From Cyanoderma ruficeps (lineage: Eukaryota > Chordata > Aves > Passeriformes > Timaliidae): DNA of 64,000 bases. Positions 10,829 through 22,800 of the stretch are shown piece by piece. The notes beneath the pieces were generated by a model. That model did no database searches, was not told where the DNA came from, and was given only the letters and a program-made list of their open reading frames with translations. How positions within the stretch are numbered: position 1 is the stretch's first letter; the number at the start of each line of letters is the position of its first letter. The stretch covers positions 1,218,526-1,282,525 of the forward strand of contig VZDJ01000219.1 in the NCBI GenBank assembly GCA_008694505.1. Reading direction: 5' to 3'. The position numbers were made by a program, and so were the translations under genes.

Positions 10829-12947
10829 GGTGGGCCGTTAATGCTTAAAAAGCAAATAAAGGAGGATATTGTCAGAATTGAATATTGGCTCAATAAAATT
10901 TGGCCATATCAGTTGAAGAAAGAACAAGATATCATGTGAGGTATCTTAAAGTGACAGCCCAAAGCTGAGAGGTGAAGCATAGTGGAAGTGGAAGGTAGAA
11001 GCCACTTCTTTTTTTTTTGGCGTGTTTGCACTCAGCACTTGGAAAATGCAGGAGTCTAAGCCATTGTCTCATAGGAAAATTCAGTTCAGTGTAAATTCTG
11101 CTGAATCCCAAGACCCAGAATCCTGAGAAAGACCAGTGGTACTCACCACAGTGGAAAAGCCCAAATGTTTCCAGTGCTTTTATTGCAGCGAGGTTGTGTA
11201 GCTTTATTCCAGAACATAAAGATGAGTGGTGAGGTAGCTGACCCCTAGTTTGGATTTTAGTATTTCAGTTTTATGCTTTACTATTAGCACTGTGCAGGAT
11301 TTTAAGATAAATGATGATGAAATTTCACACACCGAGAGAGGATCGAGAGGCGAACTGGTGGGCCTGAAAGATGAACTGACGTTTCTTCCAGAGCCAGATG
11401 TATGTCACACATTTGTGTGAAAAACGAGGCAGGATATAAGACACCAACAGATCCTGACTTTTCCACGGCCAACTGCCAGAAATTGTCACGTAGCTCTGTA
11501 ATCTTCAAAAGAATGGACTTTGGCTGATGGCTGCTTCTTTCTACTCAAATTAGTGTCTTTAGCAGGCATAAAAGATCTCAACATCTGAAAACACTAAAAC
11601 TTTGTTTTTGTTGTTTAGGGGAGGGGGGGAAAATGTATAAGCGCGGCCAAATCAAATCTTCTCAAAGTTGGGCAAAATAATTAGCTCTTAAGAAAAGAGC
11701 AAAAAGCTAGAATCCAGATTTTAGCCCTGGTATGGTTTTGGTTTGGTGTGTGTGAAGACAGAGGTCAAAATGAGAATTACGTTTGATTTTTAACTGCAGT
11801 GATGCTACTGTGCATTGAGTCTTTGTAAGCAGCTTCCCAAATGCTTGATTGAGGTATTGAAGTGTATTTATTTGGCACAGTGTACTGTAAAATTGCTATT
11901 AGTGACCAGAGCTGCTAAGGAAAAGAATAAATTGTTATTGCGGCGCTTCGCAATCTGGATTTCATAAATTGCGATTGAAGGGGCTTTAAATAAATCCTGT
12001 AATACAAAAAGCATCTTGCACAATTACCGTGCTGAGTGGGGAGATGGGTAGGTGCTTCAGAGTGCTGGGAAGGTAATGAAAGCCTTGGGCAGCTCTTCAC
12101 TGCTGTAAACAAAAGCCAGTCCTTGGCACACGGAGCAGCCCGTGGTGTTTACACAGGGTTTGCAGTTGGGCTGTTCCTGCTGGAGCTGTAGGCACTGCAC
12201 ATTTCAGAGGCCACGTGGATCTGGGAAGATGTCACACAGTTCAAATGGAACCTTGCAGGAGAAGAAGTCTTCTTGTTTCCAGTCCCCATTTTCCTGTGGC
12301 ATGGTGGGTAGAAATCTGTGCTCATAAAATGCTTACCTGGAAATGCAGGAGAGCAAAGACACCCTCGGATGGATTTAGAGCTGTGACTGGGTATTTAATC
12401 AGTTCTATCAATTGCATATTTCCCTCTTGCTGCTCCAGCTACCACAGGTGAGTTGGTTTAGTACCAGGTTTGCTGCCAGACTGCCCAGAGAGGTGGAGGT
12501 GTCTCTGCACATTGGACTGATGGATTTCTCTTTCACACCAAAGACAGCAGCATCCCCCTGGCTCCTGAGGAGTTGGGTGTGGGATAAACCTCAGAAACCT
12601 CAAAACCTGAGCTGCACTTTGCTGCTGGGCAGAATTACTGCTGCAGCATCTGCCTTCATGAGGGGAAAACAGCCCTGTGGAGCCTGATTCCAGGTCACAG
12701 TCTGGGTTTCAGTGGTGCCATCTTTTGTAAATGGGGGAAAACTGTTTCTATCAGACACTGGTTGTAAACTGAAGCACTCTTTGTGGGGGCTGGAAAAGAA
12801 TAAACAAAACTGAAATTCAGTTTGTGATGCTTGGAGGTGTGTTCTGGTCTCCTGGTTAGAAGTAGAGATTAGTGCTTCTTGTGCTGTCTGCAGCTGTGAG
12901 CTAAGCAACATGAAGCTTCTTGTTGCATTGTCTGATGCCTGCACATT

Positions 12948-12995
12948 TAACTAATATTTATTGATATTGGTTAATATTTAATTAATATTGTTCAT
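12948..12995. other. AT-rich cluster of TAATATT motifs
   Basis: TAATATT occurs at 12952-12958, 12972-12978 and 12983-12989, with a related TTGATATTGG between the first two copies. Such AT-rich clusters can bind homeodomain or forkhead proteins, but can also be simple AT-rich drift. No spacing rule or conservation evidence is available. Confidence 0.4.
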
Positions 12996-15900
12996 AACTT
13001 TTTCCCCCATGTCCTCTGAGAAATTATTCCAGCTGGTAAAAAAAAAAAATAAGTCCTGTAACCAATGTCTGACAAAGCAGTCTCTCTTACCTTGCATTTT
13101 CAAGCAGATTTAGCATTGCTTTTCAAATGAGTGTCTGTGTGACTGTTTACGTTGTGAGAAGTCCAACACGATGAGCCAGAATGTTTTGGGTGGGAGTATC
13201 TGACAGGGTGTTATTGGTTTTATTCCTGGATGCTGATGGGACAGTCATGGAGAATGGAGCACTTGGTGCTGCAGCATGTTTCCAGTATTATTGAAATCTC
13301 TTCAATTTGTTTTTACTCTCAAGTCTGGGGTTTGTTCAGGGCTTCCCTTTCAGACAATGTCTCTGAATTTACATGGAAAATTCATTAATTTATTTGGAGG
13401 AACTAATTGTTATGACTTCCGTGGGTAGAGTCTGACTACTTTGTTCAGGAATTGTGTTGATTTGGAGTGTGGGTCTGCAGTTTCTAGGGGCTGTAATGCA
13501 GTTTTTGCTGTTTAAGGCTGGACCATGTTATCATCACTCCTTCATCTGCTGTTTTGTGACCCTGATGGCAACAGAGCAGCAGCAGCAACACCCTCATGTA
13601 GCAGCTTTCCATGTTCCCAAGTTCCTTCCTCATGTTATTGCCCAGAGTTGCAGAGTTTGATCCTGCTGGCTCAGGACCAGGAGGCTGGAGGGAGGCTGGG
13701 TCTCCTCTCCGTGGTACCCTGGAGGGGTGTTCACTTTCCCTTCCTGCAGAGTGCCCACATCAGACCCATCACAGGCATCCCCGCCCAGGGCTGTGGAATA
13801 CAACCCCCCATCCAGCAGAGAAAGCCAGGTGGAGAAGGTGGGAAGCTGGCAGAGGTGTAGAGGAGGGTGAGCCTTCCTTCCCGGTGTGCAGCTGCAAACT
13901 GGCACTGCTGGGAAGGGGATGTGCAGCTGGCTGGGCTGGAAGTCACTCCCAGAAGTGGAGATTTGCTGATGTTCACCTGTTGCAAGAAACTGAACTGCCT
14001 CTCTTTTCCCAGTCTAATTCTGTCCCTTCTGAACTAGCTGACCACCTTTTGAGTATCAGGGGTATGCTGTCCTTTCCATGGTGAGGGCTGAGGTGCTTTG
14101 GCAAGCCCTGCTGTTTTATCATGCCTGGAGCAGAGGTATTTTGTGGACTTCCAGCTGCCCTTCACCCCTGCAGGAGCTCAGGCTGGATCTCTGACTTTAG
14201 AGGAGACCGGTCATGTCACCAGTAAGGAATTCCTGTTTGTTACAAGACTTGCATAACAAAACCCAGGCAAAATCAGTAGCTTCCCTGAGGAATGTGAATT
14301 ATAACAAGAAGATAAAATTAAAATAAATACATGTTTTATAATACAATAAATATAAGTGTTATTCATGAGCTATAATGGAAGCTGCTGTGCAAGGTGCAAA
14401 AGGTGGCTTTGCTGAGCTGTGTGGTCGATATTTTACCTTTAGGATCACACAGGACAAAACCAGTAACGAGGACAGAGTAGCAGTTGTGGATCTATATGGG
14501 GGAGTGTGTGTGTCTACAAATGAAAGGATAAAATAGAGAAATGGACACTGGCAGATTGAATGGGAGTACTGCACTTCAGTCAGCCACTGGGGAGGACTGC
14601 AGGGACCACGTTGTGTCCAGTCTCACCTTGGCTGGAGCTCACCTTTGTTAATTCTTGGAAGGGAGCAGGGAGCTCATTAATTGTGTACTGCTTTTGGTTC
14701 AGCATTATGTGCTGCTCTTGGCTCAAACAGCCAAAGGAAATGTTCCCAGGATGTGGCTCACATGCTTCACTTATCTGTCAATACTGTGCACTGGCTGCTC
14801 TGGAAGATTTCACTGAGATGTATTTTTCTTACACTATTTAAGTGCCAGTAATTTAGAGAAATGTCAGTGCTTTGTGTAAGTGATGCATCAGATATGGTCA
14901 GGAATGATTATTGTTCTTTTTTATTTAAAGGAGCTCTCTCGTTGCTGTTCCCACACTCCAGAGATACAATCAACATAAAACTGGGAGAGGAGGGAGATTT
15001 GCAGCTATTAGTACAAAAAGTCATTTTTTCTGCAAGGGAATGTTGCAGGATGTCTGGTACATACATTTCCATATAGAGTCAAGAGTCTCACAGCAGTTGA
15101 GGATGGGAGAAAATACTTGAGTAAGGCCCAATTCATGTAGATATACCCAGTTCATGTGGTGAATAAAGTATGCTATCATTTCTACTAATTTTTCAGAAAA
15201 AATGTTCCCTTATTTTGGCTTTGGTACAATGATAGTGACCAGAAATGATAAATCATTTTCCATATTTATCATGAGCAGTAAATGCACGTCCCAAAATGTA
15301 GACAGTCTTAAAGCTTCACGTTTTTATATTCCAAAATACAAAATTTAAGTTTTCCTTTAAATTTTGTTGATTTCATACCTGCAGTCACAGTTTTATCAGG
15401 AATTATTCCTAGCAACTCAGTGAATTTTCTTCAAAAGATCTGCCACACCGTTGAGGTAACTAGAACCTTGAAACTAGAGAATTCATGTTATTTTTTAGAA
15501 AAGCCAAATAAAAAATGGATTTTTTTTTTTACTAAAACTCTAATAATATAAATTCTCTTCATGGTTAAAACTGAAAAATTGTGTAATATAAATGTGCCCC
15601 ATAATAACCAAGTAGTCTGTATTCACACAGAGACACCTCTGTAATGTCCATGCCTCTGTATCTCAAGATTAATTAGTGTTTACCTTCTCCTGCCAATAGG
15701 GGCTTGCAGGTAGAACTTGTTTATTTTTTGGGAGACACAGTGGTTCAAGTGTAAGTATAGATCACTAGTGGAGTAAGACTGTGGTGAAACAACAACAGAA
15801 AAGAGCTTGAAATGACTTCTAAAAGCAAAACCTGGGTCATTTTCAGATGCCCCGGTCGGTGTTTGTCACTGTCCCGTTCGGTGTCTTAATAAAGCTGTCT

Positions 15901-16781
15901 GTGGTTCTAGTCCAGGTGTTTCTGTAGTTTAAACCACATTGTGAAAAGGTCAGTTGCTTTTTAGAAGCATCTCTGGGAACATGACTTACAGAAGAGTAAG
16001 GAAAAGCTAAAAGAGGAAAGAATGATATCTGGGGCTTTTTTGGGAGGCGGATTTGGTCGTTCTGTGGGTGCTGGGTATTGAACATGAGCAGGGCTCAGCT
16101 GTGTCATGAGCTCTCATCAGGCTGTTACATCAAAGGAGAGGCATCTGTGCCTTGCATCTTGATATTGGGGTTTTTTCCTTATATTAAAACTCATAACTTC
16201 AGTTTTTACTGAAATTAATCAAGCATTACTGCAAGCATTGAAATCTGTATTTGCTGCACAGGTGAGCTGGTGTGGTGTGAATACAGGTCGTGTGCTTGAG
16301 GATATTTTGTTATTTCTTACGATCCATTTAGAAAAACCTAAAAGTTGCCTTTTCCTTTTCCTATGACCTTGTTGAAATTATGGCAAGCTGTCAGTTAGCC
16401 AAAAAAATCTGCATTTGCTGCACTTGGAGTTTCAGGACTGAAAAAGCAGGTGCAGGTGAGTTGAGGAAATCAATCCCCCAGTCAGCCTGGCAAAACTTGC
16501 TCCCCGTGTCAGCTGTAGGTGTGATCATGTGTGCTCCTGCACCCCAGACACAATTGGAATTGTGCTTGATGGGAGGGCAGCAAACATTCTGAAATGGTAA
16601 AAATTTCATCTTTCTACTGTTGATGAATACCTTACAAGGGGTAGGGCTTGTCCCTGTGATCTGGCGATGAAATGGAAAGAACAGGTAGAAAAGGAACCAG
16701 AGAACCTTGATCAGCTGATGCTTTGTGAGTTTCCTGCAATACCTGCTGCTTTGGGTTTCTGCTGGACCATCTTTATTTAGC

Positions 16782-16869
16782 ACAAAAAAAAATCCAAAAA
16801 ACCAAACAACCAACCCCAAACCAACCAACCCCCCCCCCCAAACAAACAAAAACCCACCAAAAAAAAATT
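16782..16869. repeat. A/C-rich low-complexity tract (CCAA/CAAA type)
   Basis: About 88 nt consists almost only of A and C, with interspersed CCAACC and CAAAC units and a run of about 10 C in the middle. Read on the other strand it produces a glycine, valine and phenylalanine-rich open frame that is an artefact of the repeat. Confidence 0.9.
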
Positions 16870-19800
16870 AAACCTGTGTTATAGATGAATCCCTCCCACT
16901 CTTCCTTGTCCATGAGTTTTTTCCAATAACTCAGCTTCTGTGTTTATTTTAATGGGACTCTTGTTGAAATAATTTTTGAAATGGTACAATAGCTGTCACT
17001 TCCTTACCCTTTGGGGACTGTTCAGTGAATGAAATAGTTTTAAGGAACCGCTTCTCCTTTGAAGGTGTGTAGAGGTGATATTTTCTAACAGGGTATGTGC
17101 AGTTGGAAAAATTATAGTTCCTAATTATTGTGTTTATGTCCTGTGGACTCCAAGAGGGCACTAATACCATCACATTTCATGGTTTGCTCTGTCTGTAGCA
17201 CATAATTATAGAGTTATACATTACTCAGCCGTTGCTGGACAGCCAAACTCTTGGTTATGGCTGGTACAAGAGCAAACCTTTTATTTCTTTTGCAAACATT
17301 ATTAAAAAAAAAAAAAAGTTAAAAAATTGGCCCTTCTTTTCCAGGGGAAGCCATTAGCAGCTCTGCCAGCACGGGAGGAGTCCAAACACAGGAAAAGTGC
17401 CGGGGAGGCTGAGGGCAGGAGCAAGGAGCAGGATGCAATGCTTCAGTGAGAGGGTTTGGTTTGCATTAGTACCTCTGACCAGGGCCACAAAACAACGAGG
17501 TTTATTTTAACAACATGAAAATAAACCGACCTGATTTCATCAAAAACGTTTTTGTAGTAGGTCACTGACCCACAGGAACTCGTGGAAAAACAAATTTGGG
17601 TCTCATTTATGCAGACAAGAGGTTCTCTAACCACAGGATTCTTGAGCTTCCGAAGGCAGTGGTTACAAAGCAAGTGGAATAAGGACACTGCCACTGCAGC
17701 CGTAATTCAGTGGCAATAGCTGATCAGCACTGGACGTTACAGCAGAGCTTTTAAACATTATTCTTTTCTGTGGCTTGTTTGTTTGATTTTAGCAGGTTTT
17801 TTTTTATACTTGATGAAGATTTATGAGGATATTTGCTTAAGCAAAACACTTAAGGGTTTAGCAGTCGTTTCTCCCAGATCTGTAGGAAATGCTTAAGTGT
17901 CTGTGTTACTGTTGGGTAAGAACTGCTGCATCAGTGGTCTGGAATTATTTGGGTAGATTTTATTTAGCTTAAATAATTGCATCAAAAGAGTTTTGCTGTT
18001 ATGAGCTTCCTCGTGTTAGAAGGATTATGCTGCTTGCCATCCCAGAAATACCATAAGTTGTTGGCTGAATTTTGTGCTGTTGAGCACAGCAATCCTTAAA
18101 TAATCCTGCTCCTGAGTGAAATGATGATGACTCAAAGCACTTAACCTCCTTTTGTTCTTGGAGAATTCATGAATGTGTGGGTCTTGAAATCTCTCTGTCA
18201 TGGATCAGATCAGTACAGTCTTGACTTTGCTTTTCCTGTGGTACAACTCCATTTCAGCTGTGTCTGTTGAAATGGAGCTCCCCTCAAGCTGCACCTTCCT
18301 TCCACGTGGAGCAGAGCAAACCAGTCCACGTTGGTTTATAGTTAACTTCATGTTAGTGTCCTGTTCTCACTTCCTTAGTGATAATCTCTGGATCTTTCTG
18401 CTTGTGTCAAGGTGTTCTAGTATGAGGATCCCCAAAAAATGAGAGGATTTTAGGGTTCATGCAGATGTTATGGAGATTCCATCTACATTTTCATACTTGT
18501 ATTTGGTAACTCTGAGTGGAATAGATATCCTGTGGTATATCAGAAATGCAGAAGAGAAATGGGAACTGCTGGGTACTGAAACACTTCAGAAGAGCTGAGC
18601 CCTGCATTTGAAAACCTTCTGGGAAAAGGGAAAATTATCACAGAAATTGGGCACTCTCAGCTTTTAGACAAGGTGGATTTTGTGGCTGGTTGCCCTTGTG
18701 GCTTCCTCAGGAGATGATGTCCTTTGGCTGAGTTGTGACAGGTAATTCCCACTGCAGACAGAGGAGTTGGCAGTTGTGTCTTGAATAGGGCAGTACCTTG
18801 TTGGTATTGGCTTTTTGGTTGTCACATTGGACTCAAGTGTGCAGTGCGGTGCTCTTTGTGCTACTTCATCATTTCCTTGTAGTTATTCCATTGGCTTGGA
18901 AGGATGGACCCTTTTTTGAAGCATCCAGTTTGATTTCAGCAGGAGATGATCCTGCAGGTCTTCCTTTTTTTCCTAGTTCTGCTTGGCACAGATCCCTGGG
19001 AGAAGGAGCACCACGGTGCCCCAAGCATTCCTTACTATATATGGATGGTGTGGGGAGCAGGGCTGGTGTTGCCTTATTCAAATGGAAACAGGGTTCTGTT
19101 TCTTCTGCTAAAAATTACAATAATGGTTGGACTTGTAAGTTTTCCTGCTAATTTTTCACAGCAATTTCTGACTTCTGGGAATAATATTAATATAAACTTT
19201 TAAGGCTTGTCAACACGGGCAGCATGGCTTGGAGATGTGAATGCTAAAATTTACTTTTTCCTTTCTTCATAGGCTTTCAGCTCTGGCCTGGAGAGATTAC
19301 TCACCGGTGTAAAAAAATGGTTTAGTCATGTCTATGTTACTGTCTTTACAAAAATTGATGAAATATTAAAAGTTATGGACATTTAGGGGTACGCTAGTAG
19401 ATTGTGTTCCTTGGGTTATGTTCCTGTTCTTTTCACAATGGTCAGTGGAGTAAGGAAAAAGTAACCCTGTTTTTATCATTCTGTACGAGTGTTTTGAAGT
19501 TAGAAAACGTGAATTCCTAATTTTTTCAGATTTCAAAGAGGAGAACTTTCTAAAAGCTTTTCAGAAACTGAGAAGAAGCTTCAGCAGAGACCATCTCTGC
19601 TTGAGGGTTTATGGTCCAAGCTTTTTTGGCTTCTTTGAATGATAGTTAAAAGAAATGCGTAATTTTTGTACATCAGAATCTTCTACAGACAGGTATAAGC
19701 TACTGTACTCAGTATGTAACTCAGGAGTTCTGTAAATTTGCTGCTATGTTAAACTGGGCAAACACCTCTGCGTGCTTCTTCTGGATTTAAAGGATTTTCT

Positions 19801-22800
19801 TGCTGTTGTCATTAGTAAACACTCTGACACTTAAGAGTCTCTATTCTCATCTTCATTTAGGTTGGTATTAAGGTTTCTGTGGATTTCTCTATCACTTTAG
19901 GGCACTGATTGCAGTTTTTGATGATCATGGGAATGTAATTAGGACATTTGCTGTTTTTTCATGTCTCTGGGAAAAGTTGAAATTTAACCTGTTCCTCCTG
20001 CTTCCCTTGCCAGTGTTACTAGTTTGTTCCTAGCCAGAGACCATCTGTGTAGTTCTTTCCTCCATCCTAATGTCAGATTTTTTTCATATGAGGAGATACT
20101 TAGGAAAAACAAGATGGATTCTAGTATGGAAAGCTATGAAGTGTTACAGAGGCACAGTTCCTGTGCTGCTGAAATGCACAGACAGGTACTCTGCACTTCT
20201 GAGAGAGGGAAGATAATCTTTCTCAGTCTAATGAGAAGTTGGTAATAAAGGTTATTACTTGTGACAGCTTTGAAAATGTGAACCAGGACCACCCAGCCTG
20301 CTAAGTTTGAAATACGGGATCTCAAAGTTGTAACTGTTATAAACAGTTTTCCTTCAAAATACGGTCCCTTAGCAACTTGCAGTGGTATCTCTCCCAGGTT
20401 TTTGTAAAAGCTTCTGAAATAACACATCACATGGATAAAAAAGTTCATTTGTACCACACCATAATCCTGTAATATTGTTGTCCTGGGCTTCCTCCTGGTG
20501 CCCTTATTGAAATTCCATTATAGATCGTCTGGCTTTATTTCCTAGGGCAGTAATATAAAGAGGTGATGACAGAAAGTAATGGATAAGGTTGACTTTTTTT
20601 ACTGGGTGCTGCATCTTGACTGTTTTTCCTTACCAAGAGGAAGTGATATGGAGCGAAGGAGAAGTTACGTTAATGATCACAGTGTATTTCTTGACTCTAA
20701 TAGGATTTTCTGGTGAAACCATTGCAGGCAATTGGCTGTGCTCCTGGTCTTGCTTCCCAAGGAAAACTCAGTTACTCCTTGGAGTTCAGTAACTCCTGTG
20801 TTTCTGTTTGAGTCTTTTATGCATTAAGTCATTTTTATTGCTTATTGGTTCTGCCCAAGCTTGTGATGTAACCACTTCTTCCTTAAAGTAACTTGTAGGA
20901 ACTCTTTCAGCTGCCTCATGTTCCCTGAGCCACATCTCCAAGGAGGATGCCATAGAGCTCTTGGCAACACTGGAGAAAAAGGGACTTTGCTCACTGCCAG
21001 GAGGGGGACCCAGATGTTTTGAGTGTGAAATAAAATAAATGGCCAAGCTGGGGCATGAACCCAAAGTTACTTGGATAATTTATGGATATTAAAGGCTGAA
21101 GTAGCAGTACTCTCCTTTAAAGCTGCCCATTTAAAATATTTAAAAGCTTAGTTTTGATTTTTGTGTTGAAGAATGAATTGTGTAATAGGCAGCAATGTGA
21201 ATATTATGGATGTTAAACCTGAAAGTTGTTGAACTTGTGTGGAAAGGAACTGAGTGCTACTTGTTTCATAAAAAATATAAAATACTTTGATTTGGGTCAA
21301 AGCTGGTAATTTTCAGTAGAAAGGCAGACAGGATTTGATAGTTGATGGATATCACACACATCTGTGAGGTTAAAACCAGATAATTGCTCTATTTGGAGAC
21401 GACAATAAAACTGTCAGGTTTGAGTCAGAGCCTGTGTATCAGCTTAAACTTCTGGGTGGAATGTGTTCAGTAATATTAGTTAATATAACACTGCAAGACA
21501 TTTTAAATGAAAAACAAAGATGTGCAGGCGAGATTTTTGCTGTGAGATTATCTAGCAGAGCCAGGTCCTTTGCTTTTTTCCTCCATGGCCATGTAAATTT
21601 GTCGATTTCTGCTCAAATTTGGTGATTTCTGCTCAGGCTTTAAATATTTGGAGTTTGCCCGAAGTAACTGATGTTACAGTATTCAAAATCTTCAAACTGA
21701 GTCAGTGACGTAATGAGAAATCAAATTGCTTTGGAAAACTGCACAGTTTGCCAAGTTTGAATAAATAATATTTGCATTGCTTTTACATTGGGCTTTCACA
21801 TTGATTCCACAGTCCATGGGCAGCAGACAGTTGTCTCTTTGAAGGGACTTGGAAGGAGGAAATTTCTCATGGAGTCAGTGGGCATCAGCTCACTGAAACT
21901 TTGCAGAAAAGGGGTTTGGGTTTTCTCTGATTTGTTACTTACTCAGACTGAAACTGTCCTGCAGCTGTGAGAACAAAGCATGGAGCTGAAAATGCTCTGT
22001 CTCAAAATACTGGCTACAATTATATTTATATTGTGATCTGTTGGTGGTGCTGCTCAGACCTTCTCCTTGCACACCTTGGATATAAATGAATGAGAAGTCA
22101 AGGATTGTGATTGCACTGAAGCTTTTTCATAATATCCAAATCAACTGTATAAGAAATGTATAAGTCTGATATTTTTATTGTTCTTTTTACCTGTTTATTG
22201 GATTTCTGAACCCTGAGATTCTTCTGAACCTTCTGAAGCCTTGCCCTGGTGATATGAGCCCTGAGAAGGAAGGGATGTTCTGCCTGTGAGGGGTGAACAC
22301 TGCAGAACACTGCAGGATTGTTGGAATGTCTTCTCCTTCATTTGCAGTACAAAGAATCTGGTTTAGATTCTTCTTGAAAAAAAGATTAACATAGCTGCAA
22401 GTTGAACAGTGTTCTAGTTCTGCTTCCATATGCATTTTTGTTCCTTTCCATCTATGCTGATCATGCCTTCAGCAGAGATTAAATTTAGCTCCTCTTTGCT
22501 CTTATTGTGAGTGGAGCTCCATGAGACAACAGAACCAGCATTGGATGTGACCCTTCCAATGGTGTGAGCACTGGGGGATGCAGCTGAAATCAGAAAGTTT
22601 CTCCTCCAGGAAAAGATGACGTCTGCCTTAAGAGCAAATTGAAAATTTTCCTACCAATATTGAGGGGTTTTTATTCACCCAGAAGTTATCCAGAAGAGAA
22701 AGAATAAAGCAAAATTATAATTAATATTAAAATAACCTTTGTTAAGGGGAGGTCTTTTTGCTCCATTTGTTTCAAAGAATGATCTGATAAACATCTTCAA

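Noticed and set aside
12470..12510. Short CR1-like phrase (ACTGCCCAGAGAGGTGGAGG)
   Set aside because: Similarity covers only about 20 nt, with no matching CR1 sequence on either side.
13611..14084. 157-codon open frame on the + strand
   Set aside because: It is rich in Pro, Gly, Trp and Arg as expected from translated GC-rich noncoding DNA, with competing frames on both strands and no known similarity.
16391..16849. 152-codon minus-strand frame with a hydrophobic start
   Set aside because: The apparent hydrophobic N-terminus is the A/C low-complexity tract read on the opposite strand, not a signal peptide.
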